64,000 bases of DNA, taken from positions 33,197,495 to 33,261,494 of the forward strand of contig NC_090766.1 of NCBI RefSeq assembly GCF_036898095.1. The letters run 5' to 3'. Source of the DNA: Palaemon carinicauda (lineage: Eukaryota; Arthropoda; Malacostraca; Decapoda; Palaemonidae). Below, piece after piece: positions 20,201 to 31,388 of this stretch (positions are counted from its first letter, which is position 1; each line of letters opens with the position of its first letter). The notes beneath the pieces are model-generated. The model saw only the letters and a list, made by a program, of their open reading frames with translations. It did not search any database and was not told the DNA's origin. A program made the translations under genes and the position numbers.

Positions 20201-20670
20201 GTAGTAGGTTGGCCAGGGCACCAGCCGCCTGTTGAGATACTACCACTAGAGAGTTATGGTGTCCTTTGACTGGTCAGACAGTACTACAGTGGATCCTTCT
20301 TTCTGGTTACAGTTCTTTCCTTTGACTTCACATACACCGAATAGTCTGGCCTATTCTTTACAGATTCTCCTCTGTCCTCATACACTTGACAACACAGAGA
20401 TTACCAAACAATTCTTCTTCACCCAAGGGGTTAACTACTGCACTGTAATTGTTCAGTGGCTACACTCAGGCACACTATTCTATCTAATTTCTCTTCCTCT
20501 TGTTTTGTTAAAGTTTTTATAGTTTATATAGGAAATATTTATTTTAATGTTGTTACTGTTCTTAAAATATTTAATTTTTCCTTGTTTCCTTTCCCCACTG
20601 GGCTATTTTCCCTGTTGGGGCCCATGGGCTTGTAGCATCCTGCTTTTCCAACTAGGGTTGTAGCTTAGCA

Positions 20671-20720
<50 letters not shown>
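20201..20720 (+). mobile_element. Interspersed repeat copy 7, longest plus-strand copy, with (AAT)n tail
   Basis: Starts near GTAGTAGGTTGGCCAGGGCA and runs through GACAGTACTACAGTGGATCC, ACCCAAGGGGTTAACTACTG, ACACTATTCTATCTAATTTC, CACTGGGCTATTTTCCCTG and TAGGGTTGTAGCTTAGC into (AAT)n at 20672-20720. Compared with copies 1 and 3, the section with the GTCTTCCACTGTCTTGG-type block is missing between GTTCAGTGGCTAC and ACTCAGGCACAC, so this copy has an internal deletion. The 88-codon ORF within it is not credible. Confidence 0.65.
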
Positions 20721-20723
<3 letters not shown>

Positions 20724-21112
20724 GGATTATGTTCCATGAGACTCGGGGTCTAATGAGAACTTGTTGTGCCCAGGGGTACAATGATGGTATGCGACAGATG
20801 CAAGTGATCGGTAGTAATAGGTATTTGCAGCAATAACCCTGAGGTTAGGAGTTTTTCATGCAGAAGTGTAATATGATATTTTAATTATAAAATAAATTTT
20901 TGAATATACTTACCCGGTGAATATATAATAGCTGCAACTCTGCGGCTCGACAGATAACACACTCAAAAAACTCGCGAGCGATCGCTATGAAGGTTGCGGG
21001 TGTGCCCACCAGCGCCAACTGTCGGCCAGATACCACTCTTGCATGTAAACAAACCCTTCAATTCTTCTCGTCCCGCTGCGTCTCTATTGAGGAGGAAGGG
21101 AGGGTCATTTAA

Positions 21113-21216
21113 TTTATATATTCACCGGGTAAGTATATTCAAAAATTTATTTTATAATTAAAATATCATTTTTAAATATTTAACTTAGCCGGTGAATATA
21201 TAATAGCTGATTCACA
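21113..21216. repeat. DIRS-B internal complementary region
   Basis: The left half complements the outer 3' end (20873-20925) and the right half complements the outer 5' end (27285-27329). The join reads AAATATCATTTTTAAATATT. Confidence 0.85.
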
Positions 21217-21633
21217 CCCAAGGCGGTGGGTAGAGACCAGAGTTAATTAAGTTTACAGCGTATAAGCTAAGAGTTTTTTCATTTTGACAGTTATCAATAT
21301 AACAAAACCAAAATATATAGGTACCTGGTAAGGAAGTTGACTTAGACGATTACTCTGCCTTGTAAGTCTGTCTTCCTCACGGAGCCCAGCGATCCTCTTA
21401 GGATGCTGAAAGACTCCCAGGAGCTGAAGTATCAAGGGTTGCAACCCATACAACAGGACCTCATCAAACCCCTAATCTGGGCGCTCTCAAGAAATGACTT
21501 TGACCACCCGCCAAATCAACCAGGATGCGAAAGGCTTCTTAGCCTTCCGAACAACCCATAAAACAATATTAAAAACATTTCAAGAGACAGATTAAAAGGA
21601 TATTGGAATTAGGGAAGTGTAGTGGTAGAACCC

Positions 21634-23187
21634 TCACCCACTACTGCACTCGCTGCAACGAATGGACCCAGTGTGTAGCAGTCCTCGTAAAGAGTCTGGA
21701 CATCTTTTAAGTAAAATGACGCGAACACTGACTTGCTTCTCCAAAAAGTTGCGTCCATAATACTTTGCAGATTTATTTTGCTTGAAGGCCACGGAGGTTG
21801 CTATATCTCTAACTTCGTGCGTCTTAACCTTAAGCAAACATCGGTCTTTCTCATTCAAGTGAGAATGAGCTTCTCGTATTAAAAAAATCTGATAAAATAT
21901 GACAAAGCATTCTTTGACATAGGCAATGAAGGTTTCTTAACTGAGCACCATAATGCCTCAGATTTCCCTCGTAATGACTTAGTACGAGCTAAATCGAACT
22001 TAAGAGCTCTAACAGGACATAATACTCTTTCCAGTTCGTTGCCTACGATCTCTGATAAGCAAGGAATATCAAAAGATTTAGGCCAAGGACGAGAAGGCAG
22101 TTCATTTTTGGCCAGGAAACCAAGTTGAAGTGAACAAGTGGCTTTTTTCTGTAGAAAAGCCGATGTTCTTACTGAAGGCATGAAGTTCACTGACCCTTTT
22201 AGCCGAAGCCAAGCACACTAGGAAAAGTGTCTTGAGGGTGAGATCCTTCAGGGAGGCTGAATGTAATGGCTCAAACCTGTCTGACATGAGGAACCTTAGG
22301 ACCACGTCTAAGTTCCATCCAGGAGTTGCCAAACGACGTTCCTTAGAGGTCTCGAAAGACTTAAGGAGATCTAGGAGATCTTTATTGTTGGAAAGATCTA
22401 AGCCTCTATGTCGAAAGACCGAAGCCAACATGCTCCTGTAGCCCTTAATCGTGGGAGCTGAAAGGGAGTGAACCTTTCTCAGATGTAAAAGAAAATCTGC
22501 GATTTGGGCTACAGAGGTACTGGACGAGGACACAGATGCTGACTTGCACCAGTCTCGAAAGACTTCCCACTTCGACTGGTATACTCTAATGGTAGAAGCT
22601 CTCCTAGCTCTTGCAATCGCACTGGCTGCCTCCTTCGAAAAGCCTCTAGCTCTTGAGAGTCTTTCGATAGTCTGAAGGCAGTCAGACGAAGAGCGGGGAG
22701 GCTTTGATGGACATTCTTTACGTGGGGCTGACGTAACAGATCTACCGTTAGAGGAAGACTTCTTGGAAAGTCTACCAGCCATTGAAGTACCTCGGTGCAC
22801 CACTCTCTCGCGGGCCAGAGGGTAGTAACCAACGTCAACCTTGTCCCTTCGTGAGAGGCGAACTTCTGCAGTACCTTGTTGACTATCTTGAATGGTGGGA
22901 ATGCATTTAAGTCCAGAAAAGACCAATCCAGTAGAAACGCGTCTATGTAGATTGCTTCTGTATCTAGGACTGGAGAGCAATAGATTGGTAACCTTTTGGT
23001 CAACGAGGAGGCAAAGAGGTCTATGGTGGGTTGACTCCAAGTAGCCCAAAGACTCTTGCCCACGTCCTTGTGGAGGGTCCATTCTGTGGGTATCACCTGA
23101 CCCCTCCGACTGAGACAGTCTGCCAAGACGTTCAAGTCCCCCTGGATGAATCTCGTCAACAGGGAGATGCCTCGAATTCTTGACCAT
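21634..23187 (-). pseudogene. DIRS-B tyrosine recombinase, frameshifted
   Basis: Three ORF pieces (23187-22102, 22190-21879, 21858-21634) cover a YR protein collinear with that of DIRS-A. The first holds the N-terminal recombinase part and AKRVSE; the second resumes at FLAKNELPSRPWPKSFD; the third holds the HEVR box and ends early. Frameshifts fall near 22145 and 21885, and a third near 21765 disrupts the FWRSK block. The catalytic Tyr region remains readable near 21715. Non-functional. Confidence 0.8.
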
Positions 23188-24190
23188 AAGAGAAGGTCCC
23201 TTGCGATCTCGAGCAGCGTGAAGGAGTGTGTGCCTCCTTACTTGGAGATGTACGCCAAAGTTGTGGTGTTGTCTGAGTTGCCTCTACCACTAAGTTTCGA
23301 AGAAGCTTTCTAATGTCATCAAGGTCAAGTGGACTGCTAATAGCTCCTTGCCGTTGATGTGCATGCTCTTCTGACTTGAGGTCCACAGACCCGAGCATTC
23401 CCGACCGTCCAGGGTCGCACCCCAACCCAAATCCGACGCGTCTGAGGACAACACGTGGTTTGGGTTCTTGACTGCTAGGGATAGTCCCTCTCTCAGACTG
23501 ATATTGCTGTCCCACCATTTCAGGCATGCCTTTACTGGTTCGGAGACTGGGAATGATACCGTCTCTAATGTCTTGTCCTAGTTCCAGTGAGAGGCTAGAT
23601 GGAACCGGAGAGGCAGAAGGTGTAGTCTCCCTAGTGAGACAAACTGCTCCAGGGATGAGAGAGTCCCTACGAGACTGTTCCAACTCCTGACTGAATAAAC
23701 GTTTCGTTTCAGCATTAGTTGGACTTCGAGCAGGGCTTGACTGCGAATCTCCATCCCCAAATATAGAATAATCTGGGATGGGATCAGTTGGGACTTTTAG
23801 GTTGACCAAAAGTCCCAACTCCCAGGCCAGACTCAACGTCCAATGTAGATCTTGCAGACAGCAAAGACTGGACGATGCTCTGAGAAGCCAGTCGTCCAAG
23901 TACAGGGAGGCTCGGATCCCCGATAGATGGAGGGATTTTGCCACATTCCTCATGAGCCTCGTAAACACGAGAGGCGCAGGACTGAGGCCAAAGCACAGGG
24001 CTCGAAACTGGTACCCCACATTCCTGTAAACAAACCTCAGAAACGGTTGGGAATCCGGGTGTATAGGAATGTGGAAGTATGCCTCCTGAAGGTCGAGAGA
24101 GACCATCCAGTCGCCTTCCATTAATGCTGTCAAGACAGCCTGGTAGACTTCATCGTGAAGTTTGTCTTGACAATGAACACATTGAGCGCA
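22509..24190 (-). pseudogene. DIRS-B pol, N-terminally deleted and frameshifted
   Basis: The RT core is present (DLQEAYFHIPIHP, FRALCFGLSPAPLVF, YLDDWLLRA), but its N-terminal ~150 residues are gone because gag sequence is joined directly to the block corresponding to NVF-KT-FTM. The frame then slips near 23800 into the YR frame. RNase H and DAM-like parts reappear in pieces, with the last ~216 residues at 23159-22509 (NVLADCLSRRGQ, IDLFASSLT, NAFPPFKIV). Non-functional. Confidence 0.78.
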
Positions 24191-25882
24191 CTTGCCTCTT
24201 ACGTACTCCTGCAGTGAACATGGCTGCCAAATCATTGGAGCCATCCCTGAGGGACTTGTTCCTGCAGAGAACGTGGCTGTCAGATCATTGGAGCCATCCC
24301 TGAAAGCCTTGTTTATGCATGGCATAATAGTACAGCAAAACTTCAAAGGCTCGAAAATAGCTGTGAAGTCGACCTGTAAAATCTTGGAGCGTCTCATGGC
24401 CAGGCGCCAGGGAGAGTCTATGAGGTTTGAGAAGTCTATCTGGGCAGAGGCAGGAACTCCCAAGCCGAGAACTTCTCTCGTGTCATATCAGACTCTCGCT
24501 CTATAAGCCAGTTTAAAAGAAGGGAAAGCAAAGGCTGTCTCCCCCAAACTCCTCCTGGTGATAAACCAGTCGCCTAGCAAACGTAAAGCTCTCTTAGAAG
24601 AGCGAGAGAGCACTAGTTTATAAAACAACGGCTTCGAAGTAGCTAGGCCTAGTGTAAGCTCTGACGTTTAGGCGAACGAGGAGCAGTAGTTACAAAAAGA
24701 TCCGGACAAAGATCCTTAAAAATCAGCATGATTTATTTAAAGTCCATAGAGGGCTAAGCAGCTTTAGGCTCCTCTCCGTCTGACAGAGTCCTCAAGGGTA
24801 TATCAGTAGGAGGGGGAACAGCAACTTCCTCATCTGAAGGAACCTTGTCCGACAATAGCCGAGTCTCAAGCCAGGGAGAGACCTACCGTGGTGGCAATGC
24901 TTTACAAGCAGAGTCCACACACACTGGTGCATTAGTAGCGGACCAGGACGCAACGTCATGTAACTGCTTGACAGTCTGTAAACTGTCAACAACAACAGGT
25001 GCGTGAGGACGCACAGCGTCCACTCGAGACTGCTTTGACCGCCTAGACTGAGCAGTCAAAACAACTCTAGAATGCGGAGGTTGACGCTCAGCGTCAAAAC
25101 AAGTCAACTCCGATTGTTGGCGAACGTCCTGAACGTCAACAGGAGCATCAGCAAGTGGCCTAACGTCCAAATGTGGCTGAAAATCCACACGAGACCGCAT
25201 CGAGTGTGGTTCTAAACAACCTGACTGACGTGACTTGGCTAAGCCAACGTCAACAGGACGCACAAAGGAACGTTAGGGTGGCTGAAGGCCAGGATCTCGA
25301 TGAGATAAACGGCTAGGCTCAACGGACTTATCGGCAGAATAGTCTTCCATAAGGGAGGCAAGCTTATTCTGCATGTCTTGCCGTACAACCCATTTAGGAT
25401 CAACGGGAATGGTTGCGGTAAGAGACGAGGGTAACGTCTGTGACCGCAAAACCTTGCCTACAAAAAGACTCTCGGAGTCTGTGTTACGATTTTGTTAGGC
25501 GGCGAGCAGTCTTCCGATGACTGCATAGGGTCAGAGCTGTCCTAATAGTTAAAACCAGGACGCTGGACCTGTCCTGAAAGGACTGACTTTCGCTTAAAGG
25601 GCCTCGAAACCTTGTTCCACGGTTTCTTATGCGAAAAGCCTTCAGATGACGAGGAGAAAATCGTCTCTCTCGCCTTATGGTAGGGGTGATCTTGGTAAGA
25701 TACACCTGATACCATAGAGGGAACGTCTGTTCGCTGATCAAGGCCTCTCGAACCCATAAGTCGTACGACATTACTTCTCCCCTAGGCTTGGGAGCTTGCA
25801 AGAGGTCCCGGACTAGGCGAACGACAGGCACGAACAGACGAACCCTCGGTCGCAACACTGATGACACTTTGCGCAATATCAC
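24191..25882 (-). pseudogene. DIRS-B gag remnants
   Basis: Fragments at 25882-25484, 25263-24883 and 24463-24191 match the middle and C-terminal parts of the DIRS-A/E gag, including VPSMVSGVS and GVPASAQIDFSNLIDSPWR. Between them the frame is broken several times. Near 24217-24300 a 53-bp segment (ATCATTGGAGCCATCCCTGA) is duplicated out of frame. The N-terminal Cys-rich head is absent from this stretch. Confidence 0.7.
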
Positions 25883-25924
25883 TTTATCACTACGATTTTC
25901 TGTTTTGCACTTATTTCACTGAAA

Positions 25925-26945
25925 TCGAATTTTTTAACAATTCACATTAGGTATGAATAAAACTGATTTCTACCTGAAGCACGCAATTCTACCCTCATCA
26001 AAAGGTTGTAATTGCGAAATCAGTCGTATAATGTAAGCACATTAATACCAGCAAAAGCAGTAAACATATTTTAAGATAAAAAAAAAAAATCAAGTGGCTG
26101 GGGAAGAGACTAAACACTAGTTCATTCAAAACTACGTTTTCAATCTCTCACCGTACAGTGCCTTGGGACGAGAATAAAAATTAAAAACGTTTTATCCTTT
26201 CTCCCCGTACAGAGACTAGGGACGAGAGTAACTCGAGAACAACGTTACTCGCTTGGGACGAGATAAAGATCGGAACGTTCTCTCTCCTCTCTCTCTCTCC
26301 GTCTCTATCTCTCTCTCTCTCTCTCTCTCTTGATTTCGCACCGAAGAGAAGAGCCCACTTACCTTTCGTCAATAAACAGGTTATTTGACCAAAGGAAAAA
26401 ACTGAAAGGTTTTTCAATTAAAAGTTCCTTTAAAATAGTCTTTAAAACATTTAAGCTTTGAAAGAAAAAAGAACAAAACGTCAGAATCCATTTACTCTTT
26501 CTGCAAAGTGAAACCGTGATACTCTCTCTCTCTATCGTAACGATAGAGCGCAAACTGCGTAGCATAAATAAACTAAACGTTAGTTCATCTTTGAAACAGT
26601 ACGAAGACTATTCAAAGAAAAAAAAACTATCATAAAATATTTACTAAAAATATTTCATTTAATAAGTTTTAAATCATTAGCTCTGTAAAAGTTATTTACG
26701 ATAGAAAAGGGCTCAACGTTGTTTAACTTCGGTTTCCAAGTTAGGACCGCCTACTCTCAGGAAAGGTCGCATATAAACAAATCATTAAAATTTAATTTGA
26801 TGTTTATTATAAATGGAAAGCTAATCGAAGAGGCCTAATAAAGGCGGTTGAGATATAAAATATATAGAGGAAAATCTATAATTAATTTATAACGTGATAA
26901 GATAATTACTAAAAGCCTAAAACACACTTCCGTCTAAGGGAAGGG
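25925..26945. other. ~1-kb segment in DIRS-B without counterpart in A or E
   Basis: In DIRS-A the corresponding interval is about 440 bases of gag N-terminus. Here it is about 1 kb of mostly AT-rich DNA with (CT)n near 26280-26330 and several GGGACGAGA words (26164, 26219, 26254). A strong splice-donor-like AAAGGTAAGT reads on the minus strand near 26364. It could be an insertion, a replacement or an intron. Family similarity resumes near 26945 at the gag start (GGTCGGCCAT). Confidence 0.5.
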
Positions 26946-27327
26946 TCGGCCATTTAAAAGTCAAAGAAAGTCCATACTCTCTCTCTTGTCATCAAAAATT
27001 AAATCTATCCAAAAACGAGTTCAAGATTTAAGATGAAGATAAAACACCTGCACTGCGAAAGCTCAAACCAAAATGAAGTACTTCACCAAATATGTTGAGA
27101 AAACTCCAGGTTCTACAGCGAGTATTGATACGTCTTGTCGTCAACGTCGACAGAGAAGAATTGAAGGGTTTGTTTACATGCAAGAGTGGTATCTGGCCGA
27201 CAGTTGGCGCTGGTGGGCACACCCGCAACCTTCATAGCGATCGCTCGCGAGTTTTTTGAGTGTGTTTTCTGTCGAGCCGCAGAGTTGCAGCTATTATATA
27301 TTCACCGGCTAAGTTAAATATTTAAAA

Positions 27328-27585
27328 ATGATATTTTCATAATAAAATAAATTTTTGAACATACTTACCCGCTGGTTATATAAGAATGGCTAGCGTTCCC
27401 GACGCCTCGGCAGAACTATTCAAAACTCGCGGCTAACGCAGGTATGTCAGGTGTACACTAGCGCCCTGGTGGACTAGAGGTAGAACTACTCCCACTTCTT
27501 CAGATTTTTCTTGCCCCTTGGTCTCTAGAGGGGAGGAGGGTGGGATTATAACTTATATAACCAGCGGGTAAGTATTTTCAAAAAT
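27328..27585 (-). mobile_element. DIRS-C, 3' end fragment (left of nested DIRS-D)
   Basis: Holds the outer 3' end (CATAATAAAATAAATTTTTG), the 3' inverted repeat (about 27367-27510, paired with about 40342-40485) and the first part of the ICR (27553-27585), which is cut by DIRS-D after TATTTTCAAAAAT. The rest of the element resumes at 35606. Confidence 0.88.
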
Positions 27586-27856
27586 GACAAATTCGTAGAT
27601 AATTTGTATTTTTCCTAACTGAACAAACCTTAGCTATTTAATATGGGTAATTACTTTCGGCATAGCTGAAATGACGAGCCATTAGATTTTTAACGAGGGT
27701 TTACAACACCTCTGCCAGTTAACAGGGGGTAGGGAGGGGTAGCTTGCTCCCCCCCCCCCCCCACACACACAAACACACACTTGTGATTTAGCTCACTTTG
27801 CTTAGAGGTAAGACTTTCACGGTGGACAGGGCTGGCGGGCAAGTTTGATCAAATAC

Positions 27857-27950
27857 CTAAGGTTTGTATAGTTAGGAAAAATACAAATTATCTACGAATT
27901 TGTCATTTGTTCCGTAACTGATATACAAACCACGCTATTTAATATGGGTG
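27857..27950. repeat. DIRS-D internal complementary region
   Basis: AAATTATCTACGAATTTGTC complements the outer 3' end at 27585-27625, and GTTCCGTAACTG with TACAAACCACGCTATTTAAT complements the outer 5' end at 35570-35605. Confidence 0.87.
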
Positions 27951-28430
27951 ACTCACCTCTTAGGAAGGGTGGTAAGTCCCGGCCATTCATGGCTTTGGCT
28001 TTTGCCCGGGGACTAAATATTTGAGTGTGTCAGTACTCAGTAATAAGGAGTCCCTGCACCTCGCTAGCATCTTTCTGTGCAAGTGCTGCGGCCTACATAA
28101 GCAGTGTGTGAAGGTATGCAGTGTGACACGTCCTAGGAAGTTGACCTGGAGTTCTTTAGATGGAACTCAAGGCTAGGACTCTCCCAATACCACCTCGTCA
28201 GGGTATGGGGACGTGGCAGTATTAACTTAATACTAGGAACACAAGGAAGCATGGTTTACCTGCAGTGGTTTCAGGTCAGCTATGCAGAGAATCCAGGAAG
28301 CTGCTTTCCCCAAGAGAGGGGAGGATGAAGAAAAGAATAAGGGCCAGACAAACCTTTTCATTCATGCAGAATAAGACCGGGTAACAATGCCCTCAACCTT
28401 CTGCTGCTTGTCCATTAGGGAGTCTGAGGT

Positions 28431-30485
28431 TTAGACCAGCTGTTGTGCAGCCACCACAGGGCCGATAGAGAATGTATCGAGTCTCCTGTGTGTCACGTCT
28501 TGCGGGTAGTGGGCTGTGAAGGTCGTCTGACGCTTCCACACCCCAGCTTGCAGGACCTGCGTCACTGAATGGTTCTTCTTGAAGGCCAGGGACGTAGCTA
28601 TGCCCCTGACATCATGTGCTCTAGGGCGACGTGACGGAGGAGGGTCAGGATTGAAGGATAGGTGTATTACCTTGCGAATCCAGGCCGAGATGGTATTCTT
28701 AGTGACCCTCCTCTTCGTCTTCCCAGTGCTCACAAACAAAGCTTGCACCTGGGGATGAACTGCAGCCATTCTCTTAAGATAAAGCCTCAGACTCCTTACT
28801 GGGCACAGTAGGAGATGGTCTGGGTCATCTGTAACAGAACGAAGACTCGAAACCTGGAAAGAGTCGAACCGAGGGTCCAGCACTCCTGGATTCTGAGTCT
28901 TGGCAACAAACTCATGGACGAACTTGAACGTTACCTCCCCCCATCCCCTTGAACGGGCGATGTCGTATGAAAGACCATGACGTTCGCTGACTCGCTTGGC
29001 CGAGGCCAAAGCTAGCAGGAACACCGTTTTCCAAGTAAGGTGGCGATCTGAAGCCTGGCGTAATGGTTCGAAGGGAGGTCTCTTAAGAGACCTGAAAACT
29101 CAAACCACGTTCCATGGAGGAGGTCTCACTTCCGACTGAGGGCAGGTAAGTTCATAACTCCGTATGAGTAGGGAAAGTTCCAGCGAGGAAGAAATGTCCA
29201 CTCCTTTGAGCCTGAAGGCTAGACTTAAGGCTGAGCGATAGCCTTTCACTGCCGAGACTGAAAGGCGCATTTCCTCGCGCAAATACACGAAGAACTCCGC
29301 TATTGCTGGAATAGTGGCATCGAGTGGAGAGATACCCCTTCCACGACATCAACCACAGAAGACTCGCCACTTCGCCTGGTAGACCCCTGCGGATGACCTA
29401 CGCAGGTGTCCAGACATCATGTTCGCAACTTGCTGCGAAAATCCTCTCTCCGTAAGGAGATGCTGGATAGTCTCCAGGCTTGAAGTTGAAGCAAAGCCAC
29501 GGCTTTGTGAAAGATGTTGGTGAGTGGTTGTTTGAGTAGCTTGTGTCGTGGAGGGAGTTCCCTTGGGAACTCTGTTAGGAGCTGCAGAAGGTCCGGAAAC
29601 CATTCTGCTTGATGCCATAGCGGAGCTATTAGGGTCATCGAGAGATTGACTGATATTCTGGTCTTGTTGAGCACCCTCCTCATCAGACAGAACGGGGGAA
29701 AGGCGTACAAATCGAGGTTGTCCCACCGTTGTTGGAAGGCATCTTGCCAGAGAGCCTTGGGATCCGGGACTGGGGAGCAGTACAGCGGAAGTTTGAAGTT
29801 CAACGCTGTAGCGAACAGATCCACAGTCGGGGAACCCCACAAAGTTAGGACTTTGTTGGCTACTTGATGATCCAAAGACCACTCGGTACTCACTATCTGC
29901 GTCGCTCTGCTCAGACTGTCGGCGAGCACATTCCTCTTGCCTGGAATGAAGCGAGCCGAAAGTGCGATCGAGTGGACTTCGGTCCATCTCAGTATCTCTA
30001 TTGCGAGATGGAATAGCTGTTCTGAAAAGATACCTCCCTGCTTGTTGATATAAGCCACTACTGTGGTGGTGTAGCCCATCACCACCACAGAGTGGCCCGC
30101 CAGATATAGTTGGAACTGTCGAAGAGCCAGGAATTCGGCCTTCATCTCTAGCAAGTTTATGTGGAGGTACTTTTCTGATTCTGACCACAGGCCTGAGGTC
30201 CTGTGGTTCAGAACGTGAGCCCCCCACCCTTTCTTTGAGGCGTCCCAAAACAACATCAAATCCGGGGGGAGGACGAGAAGATCCACTCCCTTTCGTAGGT
30301 TCACGTCTGCCACCCACCACTGAAGGTCCGTCTGTTCCGCAGAACCCATATTGATCATAGTGTCCGGGGAATCGTGACCATGATTCCACTGGGACTTGAG
30401 TTGCCACTGGAGAGATCTCCTTCTGAGGCGACCATTGGGAACTAGACGGGCCAGGGATGAGAGGTGACCGAGGAGACGTAACCAT
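28431..30485 (-). pseudogene. DIRS-D tyrosine recombinase with two in-frame stops
   Basis: One frame runs from 30485 to 28431 and is broken only by two stops: TGA near 29346-29348 where DIRS-F has Trp, and TGA at 29100-29102 where DIRS-F has Arg. The recombinase has Arg in LASAKRVSE, the H-x-x-R box in AHDVRGIATS, a Trp-containing VWKRQTTF block and the Tyr in AHYPQDV. The N-terminal ~380 residues lie under pol. Its diverged residues place it in the D/F family. Confidence 0.82.
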
Positions 30486-31388
30486 GATTGGGCTGGAAGT
30501 TCTTATCGTCTGAGGAAAGGCCTCGCGACCTTCCTAAGCCTTGCTATCCTGTCGTCTGATGGGAAGGCTTTGTGGAGATTGGTGTCTATGATCATGCCTA
30601 GGTATACCAGTTTCTGAGTGGGCAGCAGAGAGGACTTCTCGAGATTTACCATGATCCCTAGATCTTGGCAAAGTCCCAGAAGTTTGTCTCGGTGACGAAG
30701 AAGGGCTGCCTCCGAGTCTGCTAGGATCAGCCAGTCGTCCAGGTAACAGAGGAGACGGATACCGATCCTGTGAGCCCTTGAAGATATTAGGGTGAACACT
30801 GGTGAACACCTGCGGTGCTGTGGAGAGACCGAAACACAGCACCTTGAACTGGTAGATCTTATTGTCTAGGCAAAATCTTAAGTACTTCCTTGAAGACGGA
30901 TGGATTGGGATCTGGAAGTACGTGTCCATCAGGTCCAGTGTACACATGAAGTCTTGCGGTCTCACAGCAAGTCTGACCGTGTCTGCCGTCTCCATGCTGA
31001 ACGGGGTCAGCTTGACAAACCTGTTAAGGGCTGAGAGGTCGATGACTGGTCTCCAGCCTCCAGACGCCTTCTTTACAAGAAAGAGTCGACTGAAGAAGCC
31101 TGGGGACCCGTCGACTACCTCTTGGAGAGCGTCCTTCTTCAACATGGTCTTGACTTCTTCCCGAAGAGCTTGCCCCCTTGCCGATCCCATGGCAAGGGAG
31201 CTCAACAACACTGGATCTGCTGTCAGGGGAGGTAGAGATGTCGTGAACGGGACGCGATATCCCTGACTGATTACTGAAATCGTCCAAGGATCGGCCCCGA
31301 GTTGCTGCCACCTTGTGGCGCAACTTTGTAGGCATCCCCCCACTGGTGGACGTGCAGGGGGACTGCCAATCCTAGCGTTTGCAGCCAC
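29417..31388 (-). pseudogene. DIRS-D pol (RT - RNase H - DAM-like), broken
   Basis: RT blocks GGWRPVIDLSALNRF, FQIPIHPSSRKYLRF and FKVLCFGLSTAPQVF lie in the first ORF. A frameshift near 30800 (two bases fewer than DIRS-F) moves YLDDWLILAD to the next ORF, which ends at TAA 30503-30505. RNase H and the DAM-like part (VDLFATA, LYAFPPFCLM) follow. In RNase H the third block reads VMGYTTTVVAYI where DIRS-F has VMSDNTTVVAYI, so the expected catalytic Asp is also lost. Confidence 0.8.

Larger units (their letters stand above)
20873..27329 (-). mobile_element. DIRS-B: degenerate DIRS-like element, same family as A and E
   Basis: Inverted repeats near 20915-21070 and 27155-27305 share GGGTGTGCCCACCAGCGCC with DIRS-A. 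The ICR is at 21113-21216. gag, pol and YR are all interrupted, a ~0.7-kb deletion fuses gag to RT, and ~1 kb of foreign sequence occupies the 5' part of gag. It ends at TTTAAAAATG, where DIRS-C begins with no spacer. Confidence 0.87.

Noticed and set aside
25484..25882. DIRS-B gag fragment as an independent gene
   Set aside because: Collinear with the middle of the DIRS-A/E gag and flanked by frame breaks; it is a remnant.
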